Positions 4,892 to 5,097 of a stretch of DNA of 5,097 nucleotides are shown piece after piece. A program made the translations under genes and the position numbers. Below the pieces are notes generated by a model. The model had not been told where the DNA came from. It was given only the letters and a program-made list of their open reading frames with translations, and did not search any database. How positions within the stretch are numbered: the first letter of the stretch is position 1; every line of letters begins with the position of its first letter. This DNA comes from Dehalococcoidia bacterium. Its GTDB lineage: Bacteria > Chloroflexota > Dehalococcoidia > UBA2979. The stretch spans positions 1-5,097 of the forward strand of contig SCTU01000204.1 of NCBI GenBank assembly GCA_004297315.1. The letters run 5' to 3'.

Positions 4892-5097
4892 GTGATCCAC
4901 GCGGGCCACCTGACGATCGACCGAGACCGCTACCTGGTGACCGTGGACGGCCGCCCCGTGCGTCTTACCTACATGGAATTCAACGCGCTTCTCGTCATCG
5001 CCGAGCAGTCCGGCCGCGTGGTCACGTACGACCGCCTCGCCGAGGCGCTATGGGGCGCCTCCGGCCCCGACGCGCGCCGGCGCCTCGCCGTCATCGT
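4892..5097 (+). CDS. OmpR/PhoB-type winged-helix regulator, 3' end cut off
   Basis: The frame runs from GTG at 4892 out of the window, with 68 complete codons visible and no stop. The sequence fits the start of the Trans_reg_C winged-helix domain. There is a beta-strand hairpin at about 5-25 with the typical VDGRPVRLT (18-26), then helix MEFNALLVIAEQSGRVV (28-44), then YDRLAEALWG (46-55), where the family has a similar LxxxxWG segment. The recognition helix and wing would follow outside the window. The domain begins almost at the start codon, so no N-terminal receiver precedes it, and the product is not a standard response regulator. It could be a small stand-alone DNA-binding protein, or a SARP/BTAD-like or other regulator with the winged helix first. 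Divergence from glnA across an 11-bp direct-repeat operator suggests, but does not show, control of the synthetase genes or of itself. Confidence 0.8.
   Translation, partial: MIHAGHLTIDRDRYLVTVDGRPVRLTYMEFNALLVIAEQSGRVVTYDRLAEALWGASGPDARRRLAVI

Noticed and set aside
4278..4895. 205-codon plus-strand frame running into the regulator start
   Set aside because: Most of it is antisense to glnA and the rest is intergenic. It has no protein-like motifs, and its TGA overlaps the regulator's GTG only by chance.

Overview
The window is strongly GC-rich and dense with genes. It looks like a chromosomal nitrogen-assimilation locus of a high-GC bacterium, most likely an actinobacterial lineage. The evidence for that assignment is a GlnA2-type (GSI-alpha) glutamine synthetase beside a GlnA1-type (GSI-beta) one, start codons placed six bases after a TANNNT box (the leaderless-transcript arrangement common in Actinobacteria), and GAAAC half-sites like those of actinobacterial GlnR. 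No rRNA, tRNA or other taxonomic marker is present, so nothing below phylum can be claimed, and a deep-branching group remains possible.

Layout. Positions 1-222 hold a long, almost perfect inverted repeat (arms 1-79 and 144-222) inside a poorly supported hypothetical reading frame (6-380, minus). Next come three well-supported minus-strand genes, named here in transcription order: a 471-aa GSI-beta glutamine synthetase (glnA, 3210-4625), a 444-aa GSI-alpha glutamine synthetase paralogue of the GlnA2 type (1807-3141), and diaminopimelate decarboxylase (lysA, 452-1729). A stem-loop that looks like a terminator begins one base after the lysA stop codon (425-450). On the plus strand, divergent from glnA, a partial gene (4892 to the window edge) encodes an OmpR/PhoB-type winged-helix DNA-binding domain with no receiver domain before it.

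How the parts fit together. The two synthetases would supply glutamine, or in the paralogue's case possibly a gamma-glutamylated amine. LysA makes lysine from meso-diaminopimelate. The most interesting feature is regulatory. The glnA/regulator intergenic region and the glnA-glnA2 gap both carry GAAAC direct repeats spaced exactly 11 bp apart, the geometry used by OmpR-family regulators and resembling the GlnR box. One copy lies next to the gene for an OmpR-type DNA-binding domain. The second synthetase and lysA each have a TANNNT hexamer exactly six bases before ATG, so each may have its own leaderless promoter and the cluster may not be a single operon. The second synthetase also has substitutions at several positions normally conserved for the ammonium and phosphoryl-transfer sites, so its substrate is uncertain.
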